From Aphrocallistes beatrix (lineage: Eukaryota; Porifera; Hexactinellida; Sceptrulophora; Aphrocallistidae): a DNA stretch of 64,000 bases. The position numbers and the translations under genes are program-made. A model generated the notes under the pieces. The model made no database searches and was not told the DNA's origin. It saw nothing but the letters and a program-made list of their open reading frames with translations. The stretch covers positions 310,001-374,000 of the forward strand of contig OY725493.1 of assembly GCA_963281255.1 (NCBI GenBank), in the 5' to 3' direction. This document shows positions 45,101 to 55,500 of the stretch, piece after piece (the stretch's first letter is position 1; the number at the start of each line of letters is the position of its first letter).

Positions 45101-45274
45101 GTAGCAGGAGAAACATACGAGAGAGAAGCTATCTTGAAACACCTCAGGAGCGGAAAGAACTACGATCCATTCACATCCCGTGAGCTACATGAGGATGAGT
45201 TGCGTCCGAATAAAGCAGTGAGGAAGGCAGTGACAGAGTTCAAGCAAGAGATTGAAAGAGCTGGTCAACTCTAA
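42173..45274 (+). CDS. Effector exon: Ubl-like x2, vWA, Cys-less E2 (UEV-like), U-box
   Basis: Phase-0 exon after GTATATTAG (first codons ISSPVVLSS). About 1033 residues, closely related to the 25792 effector. vWA MIDAS kept (DTSVS). In the UBC domain HCS replaces HPN/HCN and the active-site segment reads GRIGLTIL: the catalytic Cys is Gly (codon near 44788). It therefore cannot form a ubiquitin thioester by itself and resembles UEV proteins (family knowledge: Cys-less E2 variants act as partners of active E2s). The U-box is intact (CPLTLELFENPV, AGETYER, LRPN). The frame is otherwise undamaged, so loss of the Cys is not simple decay. It joins in frame to the zinc-finger exon at 38294. Confidence 0.87.
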   Translation: MSSPVVLSSEDQKIQTRKAALEIKYQLFTSLVPEKKRVGPFNTDQILYCDLVNIICNQERNELGEDMTVELYTCEGYPLATRPISYISKLSDWCLEEYPDTPLLYAVPRLKYYTDKCTQYMTAAPLCDGTDAIFLRNTECGFKTHFRTNCTQGTYFQLIKRIQDMTRIPGHLIQLYKADNFIHSSTDVTLDKLDIVNQSALEMKPIIDFWILGKDRNFMLQECKPTWHQEQSTYGSTFFFSCLYSLADWMAEPLQQTSGVLLRTLGHIRSIIGCPPLIHALNLLFSKETLTLPHRVAIQECLVLLFKVIKPKTFHLPNFEIINAEKVTEYSNYFWVYLIDNSTPGHTQSEQYSTFKLTCSESHHRMDDPVIVKDVNGVEHIAEQNTVDAEIIVKYLYNYKRMLKCFIGDEAVVWNGIYVPTCGIDLTGEWKGLIKRCKNYPALCVQAPLNVKSTECHKPCMIPTENGNIGVYIDSSKDTNKPHIYYEVTTGQSILFDAHELDRAVKKNKSLIETLAKDWQTLQPHFEGLEVITRDPEEIIMVILDTSVSMNSAYLNDKTKYESVFEAFLAFCDRTTAYDLKHLIGLILFAKNCKLQYPLSENFREFNYQFENPLQGKSIKSIYDAIKFAIENLNKFTTLFPKYKAVPRRILCLTDGGDNNSNITPTKVTQLLIENKIIMDCVLLCNSVVETHAIAKASGGYSFIPKDSLEMLSIFEQETMLSMKIRKQCTASFIPGGKIDLTSKALLPFGEEPTHLLPDRIHIKVQTALKCLARALIQKQLSTHTNNADLTKRILQELSFYQAHPHPAIEVFPGEEHFDFWRIIMEGPEDTPYEGGIFELFIEFTNEYPSKPPNIRFITPIYHCSINSSGRIGLTILDRFYAPGVRVGDIFNHVYGHLIDAEPDDPLDSVKATLLRFDRNEYLKKARDYTEQHAKIYSKKDVRISLLGSDQNVQVNYPAELVCPLTLELFENPVSTVAGETYEREAILKHLRSGKNYDPFTSRELHEDELRPNKAVRKAVTEFKQEIERAGQL

Positions 45275-45471
45275 ATTTGATAAATGTTTGTAAATATAAT
45301 TTGTAATGAGTGAAGCTTCTCTTGATCCAAGACATTGTATATTGAGTTCAAGCTTAGGTTTAGTTAGCAGTGTTTGATAGTTTTCTGTTAGAATAGTTAA
45401 GTGTGAATTACTTTTTTCGGATAATGAGTATATTAAACAAATTATGTTATACTCGTGATTTCTCCCACATA

Positions 45472-45659
45472 CAGTCGACTCCGCTTAATAGGGCCACTGT
45501 TTAATCGAGTCAACCGCTTAATTGGGCTACTTTTGGCAGGACCGGAATAGTTCTCACACATAGAAGCTAATACAAAATATTTTCGGTTAATAGGATTCTC
45601 CGCTTAATCGGGGCAAAATGTTCTCTGACCGATGTGACCCAATTAAGCGGAGTCGACTG
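45472..45659. mobile_element. 188-bp pogo/Tc1-type MITE (copy 2)
   Basis: Same family and length as 52-239; TA at 45470-45471 and 45660-45661. It separates the U-box effector gene from the lone U-box frame. Confidence 0.88.
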
Positions 45660-45734
45660 TATTAACTTCAGTTCTATTTAAACAGCTGTGTTTTACAAGT
45701 ATCAATTAATAAATAACTCGTAATATATGCAAAA

Positions 45735-46061
45735 ATGTACAAGTTACACAAATGCTTACATCAAAATAGAGAGACTATTCTCAATTCTCTTATCGGGAGT
45801 AAGCACAGTGTACCTACAGACTATCCTGAGCACTTGGTGTGTCCACTAACTATGGAACTGTTCCAAGACCCAGTCACTACTCTATTCGGAAATATTTATG
45901 AGAGCAAAGCGATTGAAGATCATCTCAGAAGTGGAAAGAATTACGATCCTCTGACGTTCCGTGAATTAGACGAAGATGAGTTGCGTCCGAATAATGCGAT
46001 TAAGAAACTTGCAAGAGATTGCATGTATAGTCAAGACAATAGAAATAGTTCTAACATGTGA
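45735..46061 (+). CDS. Free-standing U-box protein (108 aa)
   Basis: Starts ATG (MYKLHKCLHQNRETILN) and contains a full U-box at about 30-95 (CPLTMELFQDPV, LRSGKNYDPLTF, ELDEDELRPNN). It matches the C-terminal part of the effector ending at 45274, so it arose by partial duplication of that gene's 3' end. It could be its own small E3 or an alternative last exon. No vWA or UBC sequence. Confidence 0.65.
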   Translation: MYKLHKCLHQNRETILNSLIGSKHSVPTDYPEHLVCPLTMELFQDPVTTLFGNIYESKAIEDHLRSGKNYDPLTFRELDEDELRPNNAIKKLARDCMYSQDNRNSSNM

Positions 46062-46566
46062 ATATGTTTGATGGTATACGAAGTGCTTCTTTGGCTTGTT
46101 ACTGGGTATATAGATTTTCGTATTCATTGACTTTAGAGTAGGGAGCTGCGGCTAATTTCTATGAATCATTTACAGTCGAAATTGGGATTTTTTGACATCA
46201 ATCTTTGCAAAGTGTTTTATTCATAGTAATTTAATAGTAATTTCATCGGAATATTTGTGGGTTTTTGTCACCTAGAAAGTGTAATCAAATGAACAAAATA
46301 TTTTGAAAATTTGAAAATTTGTATGTATTTTATTCAACGTACATATATTGTGAATATTCTTAAGTACTAGCACTTTACGTTTCAAAATTCTGGAAACCTA
46401 ATTAGTCATAAGAAGAGCTACACAATACAAGTATTAATCAATCGGTGTAGCATCGTATTAAAATCAGACAATAACTAGTGAATTAACTTATAGAAATATC
46501 GTACATACTAAACATATATAAACACCCATTTATAGAATTAAGAATAAAGGGCACTAGCCCAGTTTC
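46062..46566. other. Intergenic between convergent genes
   Basis: Lies between the plus-strand U-box frame and the 3' end of the minus-strand E1-like gene. AT-rich, nothing recognised. Confidence 0.5.
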
Positions 46567-49500
46567 TTATCTGAAGTCGTACTTCACGTAGGGAACCTCC
46601 GCATCGTTCCCTTCTTTATCCTCGCAGCACATTTCCAGCAGCAGGGAACTGTGGTAGGGTGGGATGGGCTTCCTGCATTCTTCTTCCACTGCTTTAGACA
46701 CCCTACACGTTACCACACATGGATATAGTAATATTTTGGAAACTGAGAGGCAGAGTGGAAAAGTCAAATTTTCGAAACATAATAAGGCTAAAGAATTACT
46801 AAGATTAGGAATAGGCTAATGATGAATTCGGATCTAGAGGAAGAATGTTGTGTTTATGTTTGCATTATTTAGTTCGTTAGGAACCAATGGAGATTCTAGG
46901 AGGTTATGGTGTGAAATTATATTTTTAAAACGATTAATGGTTATTGCAAGCCTGTCTAAAAGGAAGTATTCGTATACTTAGTACGTAATGTGCTATGATA
47001 TAATGGGCTCACGGCATCTCAAATCTGGATTTCTTCTTCTTGGCTTCAGTGAAAAAGGCAAATAATAGCGCCACCCCTTGTGACAGCATCGTCACTTCCA
47101 ACTTGTACTTCTCCTAGAACGGACTATAAACTCACTGGAGTACTAGATGGGAGAATTAGAACAAACTTGCCTTGAAGAAAGAGACCAGCTCTCCCACCGT
47201 CATCTCGCTGCCTCCAGCCTTGCGTCCGTCTATCTCGAATCTGTCCCAGAGCGTGAACTCCGTATCGTAGAACTCCGACACAGCAATTAAAACAGGACTA
47301 ACACGGCTACAGTTCCAGGTCAATGGACTACCTTCTTCTTCTCAGCTAGGATGGGCTCTGAGAAAGTGAATAAGGGAAGGGCGAGGTTGAAGAATGCGTT
47401 CTTGTAGTTCTCGTGGTTGATCTTATCCTTGGCGCATCCCTGGTCCCGCGTCAGCTTGTACAGCTCCAGGCACGCAAGCCCGGCTACGACGCTAGTTGTG
47501 GTGGCGATGGCGGGGATGATCTTGCAGGCGATGCCCTTGCTCTTGTGCTTGTCCGCCGTCTTGATCCGGTAGTTGGTGGCCCGCAGGTTGGAGCAGGAGG
47601 TGATGTAGTCCATGTGGTGGTTACTGTCGTCATCCTACAGGACAGATTCACTGAACGTTAGAGTGGGGGTGTAGCATTTGTAGGCTTTCTACTGTTTAAA
47701 TTTGCTAGAATGAGTTTCTCATATGTTTGCATTTGTTAAAACATATACAAACATATCCGAAAACTCAGTCTAATAAATGCAAACATGTCAGAAAAATCAT
47801 TCTAGTAAATGCAAGCAATAGAAATTTTAACAAATGCATGGACCACATTAGAGTAACAGACTCACTATTAATTAATAGTTTATAGGTAGGATTAAGGGTG
47901 ATCTACTTAGAAAGCAAACAAGTGAGGTGCAGGTATTATTAAAAATCTTACTCAATCTGTATTTATCACTCAATTTTAGCATTATTAAATGTTAGTCTTA
48001 CCCGTGAAATTGTAATATTTCTATTTTGTGATCTATGTTTTAGTCCTACGAAAACTAGCAATAATCGTATTCATAGAACTGACCTTTACCTCACTATTTG
48101 TAGGTACAAGCGTTTGTCGTAGTGTTTCAAGCGTGGTGTAAGTTATACAACTACTCTTAAAATTAAATTTTTATGTTTCCTCATTAATTTTGAATAATTA
48201 TTCTTCTTATATATTAAGCCAATGTTTTACTCCATCTTTTGTTGACTGATTGCGGATCTAGGAGCTTTTAAGAGTGTGAAATTGTGGGTATTTTATTACA
48301 TGTACTTAACCTATTATGTACGTATATTGCTTTGTAACAACCCATGCAACTTAACTTAAAAAACGATTTCTCATATCACAATGAATTGATAAATCCTTAA
48401 CTGATTGTACTGATTGTTAACTGATTGTAATTTAGGATTGAGGGCAACGCTAACGCTTACATCTAAAATAGTATAATTAATGCCATTTTACGAACAAAAA
48501 TAACAACTACGTACATCCAAAATACAGTATTTGTCAGCAGTCAATTATCCAATTCCGAATTAAGTATCTTAAGAAACCTCAAATGTTGTTATTTTTTTTA
48601 GCGTTTTACAAAAATTGGTTAATTAAATAGTATACAGTAGATCAATCGGATGGTAACTGAAAAATACAGTATTAAGTAGGACTAGCGGACAAAACCCTGT
48701 CTTCCGCTATTGCTAACCTTCTCAAAGTTAAGAGCTCTGATAGAGAATAAGTCTGGGAGTTTTGTTTTCTGGATTTTTTTAATCAAAGAGCTCATCTCTC
48801 TAGTGCCGATTGCCATACGTTTCGTCGGCTTGGAGACGGGAACAGGAGTCTTAGCGGCCAGGGACTGTATCTGTTCGCGCGTAACGCCTTCTGAGGAGAT
48901 GCCGTGACTCTCTGCATAGAGGAGAGACGCCGCTTCGATGAAGTTCAAATGCAGTTCCTATTTCCGTTTATCTGATAATAAAAATTAAACGAGAGAAACT
49001 AAATCAGACCTTGCTGGTCAAAGAAACTCGTCTGGGGAAAAATTAAAGTCGGATCTTAGGTTCTTAGCTGGACTCACGCTGGAGCTGTCGTAGATGATAG
49101 GGACGGGACAGCGCCTTGTTCCAGACCAGAACGGAGCCCCTTCGTGGTTGGGTGGGAAGTTGGAGAGCAGCTGTTTGATCTGTGAAGTGAACAGATCCTC
49201 GAACTGCAGCCGCGCCCACTCAACGCAGTCCGGGAAGTTATCGGGGGGCTTCTGACACAGCACTTGCTTCAACTCCGATAGCAAGCACTGAGGCTCTTGC
49301 CCCGGCATCTTCATTATCCGCTCCATGAACCCCGCATCTCTTATAATGACACTTATAATGCTACATCTCTACACATAATTATGCTTATGATGCTACTAGA
49401 TCTCTACACACAATCTAACTTTTTGAACTGTCTGAAGAGGAGCCCGGGTTTAGTGAAGAATACATCGAAAGAGTCCATTGCCCACTGCAGCGTGTGTTCG

Positions 49501-52500
49501 ATGGCATAGGGGGAGTAATTAACGAAGTATATGTCGATCATTTCCTCCCGATGGTCCGAGCCAGAGCCATAGGACTCCGTCAAGAAGGGGAGGATCACCT
49601 GGACGTTTCCCTTGGTCCCGATAGTCCCGCACTCTAGCAGCGGCAGGTGGTAGTACAAGCACCTTCCACCCATGTACATCCCTACACACAGCCATTAGAC
49701 GACTCCATACTCCATTACATTACTCTACGCATTCTATAGAAGTTTACAAAGAGGATACTTCTATGGAGTTGAGGTGAGTTTTAATTACTAATAAACGCGG
49801 ATGTACATTATTGTATTACTACAGCTAAGTAAGTAATAAGATCGATTCTAGCAGCACATATCTTGGAAAGGAATCTACTTACTGGCTTATACGTTGTCTA
49901 GAGCGTTGGCCACTCCGTTGATTGTGGAGAAGAACTTGTCATCAAAAACATACTCAGCGTCTGACCCGACTTTATTCACGTGAGCCTCTATCCTCAGTGT
50001 AGGGTTTATCTTCTGAGCCGCCTCCGCTGCTACCAAGCTCTTGTATTTCTAACCAACAAAACAAACAAGTAAACAAAGAGCAAATAACAACAAATAAGTA
50101 ACAATTGAAGTACTCACGCCTATGTTCCAGGGCCGGAATAGGAACTGTCGGTTGAGGTTGGAATGCTCGATGATGTCCATGTCCGTAAGGACAACTTTCC
50201 CACTTGGACCGCTGCCCACGCCCATCATAGCGAAGTTCTTCAGAAGTTCGCATCCAACTGCACCAGCTCCCACTACGAAGTAGTTCAGATTCTCTAGCTT
50301 TTGCTGGAAATCTCCGCCGAACACCAACCGCTGACTCGCGTATCTGTCCGCCTAAAATTAGCAGCACGAGTAAGTGAACCTGCCGACTCCCAGAACTCCC
50401 TTACAATTTATTCGCAGCGACAGAATGTATCGCTAGTTTAAGACAGGTTATCTCAACCCTTTAAAACCCTGCTTTAATATAAAGGTTCCCCCTTCCCCCC
50501 AAAAAATGCACATATACAGGTAACTGATGTGCATTTTTTTGGGGGAAAAATACTTGATTGGGGCAAGGAGTAAAAACTTTGCAGAAGCATAACTCATAGA
50601 GTTTTCTTGCTATCTTGATCTCAGATTTCACCTCAACTAAAAGTTATGCTTTCACAGAGGATTGGGAGTGGAAATTTTGAAAAAAGACCTTTTGCAAGTG
50701 TTTACTATACGTTTGTATGACTTTCCTCAATGTTTATTGGGGTCACTAGATACTAGATGGCTCGTTAAATCGTTAGTATTTAGGGATCGGAGGGTTCCTA
50801 AAATGCTAGCATTTTATAGCAGGGGGCTCCAAAACGCGTTCAATCGTATCCTGTAAGTAACGAGGGGTTTTGGACCAGGGATGCGGTTGAAGAATATTAA
50901 AATAATATTTAACTTAAAATCGCATAATTACACGCACTATCTTTAAGATGAGTTAAAATCCTGTACCAAAATTGCTTCAATTACACATTTCAATTCCCTA
51001 ATACACGTAGCGAAGAAATTAATTACAATAAATAAATAAATAAATTACCTGAGGGTGGTTAAAGTGCTGTGGGGAAGGGAGCTGGTCGTCAGGAGGGAGG
51101 CACTCCAGTGCGTCGAAGAATAGGAACTGTTTGAGAGGATGGAACTTGCCGGTGCAGGACTTGAGCACTTCCTGAGCCGCGATCCCGCCCAGGAAGGAGA
51201 CCATGGGCATCAGCTCCCCGCGACACACGAACGCCAACTTCTCGATCAGATTCCTGTCCAAATGCTCCAGTCTCTCTCCCGGAGAGTTTGCATTCACTTG
51301 CTCTGTTAGCTTCATTAACTGCTCAGCATCTTCCTACACATACACACAGAGCAGTCATGTCTGTACTGAGGAGACACAATGTTTCTGTAGGTTTATTAGG
51401 TTTGATATTACTCAGAAGTTTTGACTGGTAAGTTTAACGCTTTATCATACATACTAAATATACTGTGATATAGTTGAGAATACTGGTAAGTATAGATTAC
51501 TAAATAGCAAGTTACAAAAACTAAAAAGGAAACTAGTAACTACTCCTATATACTAAGTGAATACAAGTGATTGTTAAGCCTATACTAAACGAAGCCTACC
51601 CAAGTAGCGCTTGGTAATTATCTCGGCTTCTTTGCTACATGACATTCACCTTCCCCTTCAAAGCTCCTCCTTATCATCTTGATTCCTTAAGCTGCCCCTG
51701 TTATGCCAATAAACTTCCATGTCTCCATAGCGGTCTGGGTCCCTCCTGAGCCTTCCTGATCTCCTTAATTCAGTAACGTCCTCTTGGTGACACTGGGAGT
51801 TTCTTGAAAGTATGATTTCGTCGTCGATCTCATTCGGCTCGCCAGGGCTGTCCGAGCTCTGTGGAAAAATCCCTAGTTGGCTCTCTCATTAATTTCTGTA
51901 CTAGGAGATGGTTTGCAACGATTCAGATGAACTGTTTGGCTTCTCTCTGAACTCGGATCGTTTAAATGAACATCGACTCCGAACCTCTCAACTACCAACC
52001 AGGGTCCAGTAAACATTGGTTCAAGGGTGTTCTGTCGTGTTTCATCCTTTACCAGAACCCAATCTCCCGGTAAAATGTTGCTAGCTTTTGTTTTCTTATC
52101 ATACACATCCTTCATTCTCTGTTGTGCACTTTCAATATTAAGTGTCGTTTTTTCATGAAGTTGACTGTCTCTAGACTTCGCAAACTCATGATAGGAAGTG
52201 GGATCTGAATACGAGACATAATCTCGGGGAGGGATCTCCGTATCAATTTTCCCCCGTAATTTCTCCCCAAACATAACCTCCTGAGGTGTGAAGCCCGTAC
52301 TAGTATTCACCTGTGAATTGCAGACGAAAGAAATCTCTTGCGTCAATTCCGGCCATTTCGTTCTAGACACATGTCTGTCTTGCAACAGACATCGCATATT
52401 CTGTTTATATGTCTGGATCATTCTTTCTGCCTCTCCATCACCCTCGGGATGGTACGGACTAGAACGTATCTTCTTAATTCCGTACTTATCGCATATCTTT

Positions 52501-55500
52501 CTGATTACAGCTCCATCCACATTACGGCCCTGATCAGAGAGGAGTGCTAAAGGGAACCCAAATCTATGGAACCAGCCATACTCTAATGCTTTTGCGATCG
52601 TTCCAGCCTCCTGATCTTTCATAGGAATAGCTTCTATGTACTTTGAAAATAAGTCAACTACAACAAGAATATAGCGATACCCCTCTGACGTCCAAGGTAA
52701 ATACGCAATATCCATCGCGATAAATGCCCGTGGGAAATTGAAAGGCAATTCAAACGTTTTCAGTGGTAGCTTTTTTTCGTAAGATCGTTTATTCCTCAAA
52801 CAAACCATACAGGCCTTGCAGAAACTCTGAACATCCGAAAACATTCCCCTCCAAAAGAACCGACACCGTAAGTCCATATAAGTCCTCTGGACACCAGCAT
52901 GTGTGGTACCATGAACATGATGCCAAACTTCCTCCCGACAAGACTTGGGTACAACGATTTTTTGACCTCTATACAACAAACCGACTCGTATTTTCATCTG
53001 AGAATACTTTCTCAACTGCCCGGTTAGAATTGCTCCATTCTCATTAATCTCTTCTAATGCTTTCGAAATCACCGGGTCCCTTCTCTGTTCCTCACGCAAA
53101 TGGCAGGTAAGGTCAGAATCTCCTTCGGACATCTGGTAAACTCTGCTCTCGAAATGCTCTGATTCATCGTTGATTTCCGAGTCGAACTTACACGAACTTC
53201 GACTGAGATAGTCAGCCACTATATTCTCCGACCCCCTCCTAAATTGAATTTCGTACCGTAAGCCCTCCAACTCCAGTAACCATCGTGCAAATTTCCCCCT
53301 CGGATCCCTCTGATGTCTCATCCACACCAATGGATTATGGTCTGAAAGAATTACTATTTTAGAAGCCGCCTGCAGATATTTTCTCCATTTACGGATTGAG
53401 GCCACTATGGCCCATGCCTCGCGCTCTCCTGCACTATAACGCACTTGTGCTTCGCTTAACTGGGACGAAAAAAACGAAATAGGTCTTAATCTATCACTCT
53501 GATCCTTTTGTGCCAGCACCCCTCCTACTGCCGATCCTGACGCGTCAACTTCTAGGTAAAAGGGACTGTTCCATTCTGGATAACAGAGCGTAATTGGGTT
53601 TTTAGATAATGCTCCACACAACGTTTGGTAAGCCTCCTCGCACTCCCTACTCCAGTTCCAGTGCACACCTTTTCGAGTAAGTCTATACAGAGGTAACGCA
53701 ATCTCGGCCATCTTTGGGAGGAATTCCCTGTAATAGTTTACTAATCCCAAAAAGGATCGCAACCGCTTCACATTATCTGGCCTAGCCTGCTGTTCAATCT
53801 TGCCAACAATTGAAGGTAATGGCCGAATTCCATCTGTACTAAGTGAATGACCCAGAAATTCTATTTCGCTATACCCAAAATGGCACTTCTCCTTTCGCAG
53901 CTGCAAGTTCGCATTGCGGTAACACTCCAACGTTTTCTGTAGGTCACTCAGATGGTTTTCAAATGTAGCTGAATGAGTGATGGTATCATCAATGTATGGT
54001 AAAGAGCACGAAACTCCTTCTAAGGCTTGGTCAATTACACGTTGATAGGTTGATGGGGCATTGCATAACCCGAATGGCATAACGCAAAATTCATATTGAC
54101 CTCGTGGAGTAATAAAAGCTGTTTTTTCTATGTCTTCTCTGCAAATGGGAATACTCCAGTATGCGCTGGCACCATCTAAGGTGGAAAACCATTTACTGCC
54201 TTCTAACTTGTCCAGAATATCACGCAGGTCTGGAAGAGGATACGCATCTTTCTTCGTACAATCGTTAAGACCCCGAAAGTCCACAACAAACCGCTTAGCT
54301 CCGTCCTTCTTTTCGACCAGAATGACCCTACTTCCCCAGGGAGAGTTAGACGGGCGTATGATTCGATTGGAAAGCATTTGCTTAACTTGTTTGTCTATTT
54401 CTTTCTCGCTGTACGGGTCGACTCTGGTGTATTTCGCTTTAACCGGACTAGCTCTTCCTGTCTCAATGACATGTTCTGATAAATGCGTAACCGTTGGCTT
54501 CTTTGGATCCTTAGCAAAAACATCCGAATACTTGATCAATAGTTCCTCCACGGCCCGTTGTTGGGTAGCGGTCAACTCTGAATTAATGTCCCACGCATCT
54601 GTAGTATCTGGTGGTTCATTCATTACCACACTATTCACTACCTTGACCCGTGACAATATTGGCCCTCCGTGCAGCGAAGCTTCGGTCGATAGCCAATGTT
54701 TTCCAAGCCGAACCCTATGGTTTTCCCAATCGAACTCTGTAGATGAAAATAACGACAAGAAATCTCTGCCAAGGATAATGGTAGGTTCATCGGTGTCCAA
54801 AACAAGGAACATTTGATCAACCGAGATTTTCTCTCCAATATCTAGGTGTAATTGCACTCTCCCTAGTGTTTCAACTGGGGTTGCACCGACTCCATTTACC
54901 TGCCCAGGGTAGGATACGTACTTGGCTCCTAACGACGTTAGCGTTACTTTGTCCACGATATTTGGCTGGGCGCCAGAATCTAACATTGCAATTAGTGGAG
55001 TACCATTCAAATAAATTCGCGAAACCACCCCTAACTCGTTAGTATGTAGAGAGCTATTAGCAAACTCAGCTAACAGGACTCGATTCTTAGTTCTGCAGTC
55101 TCGTTTATCGTGTCCTCTCTTTCCACACAATTGACAAAATTGCTCCGGACAAGAACGAGCAAAATGACCGTGGACCCCGCATACATAACATGCCGACTTC
55201 TGAGTAGTCCACGTACTGTAAGTCCTTCCATTCGATTCTTGTTGTTGTATCCTGTTTCCTTTCCTACGACTCTGATACCGGACCGGGTTTACCTTATCGT
55301 TGACCTGTTCGCTATTCGAGTCATGAGAGCTGTCGACAGGATGTGAATGTGAAGACTGTGTGTGTACACAGTCTTTGCTGGAGGTACTTGTGGTTTCCCT
55401 TCTCTCCTGGCTCAATACACTTTCATCCTGTAACATACAAATCCGAGCGAAATCTCGATTCCCCTTATCCAATGCGACACCCTTATCCGTGAGTGTTTGT

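Noticed and set aside
47413..47661. Plus-strand 82-codon frame
   Set aside because: Antisense to the conserved E1 exon 47332-47634.
49883..49893. Alternative donor GTATAAG at 49892 to avoid the TAA in the E1-like gene
   Set aside because: It would leave phase 0, while the next acceptor (49682) requires phase 1; the frame would be lost. The GTAAGT at 49882 fits the phase and the conserved A-R-M-Y residues.
54130..54816. 228-codon plus-strand frame inside the Gypsy element
   Set aside because: Antisense shadow of the protease and reverse-transcriptase region; no domain of its own.
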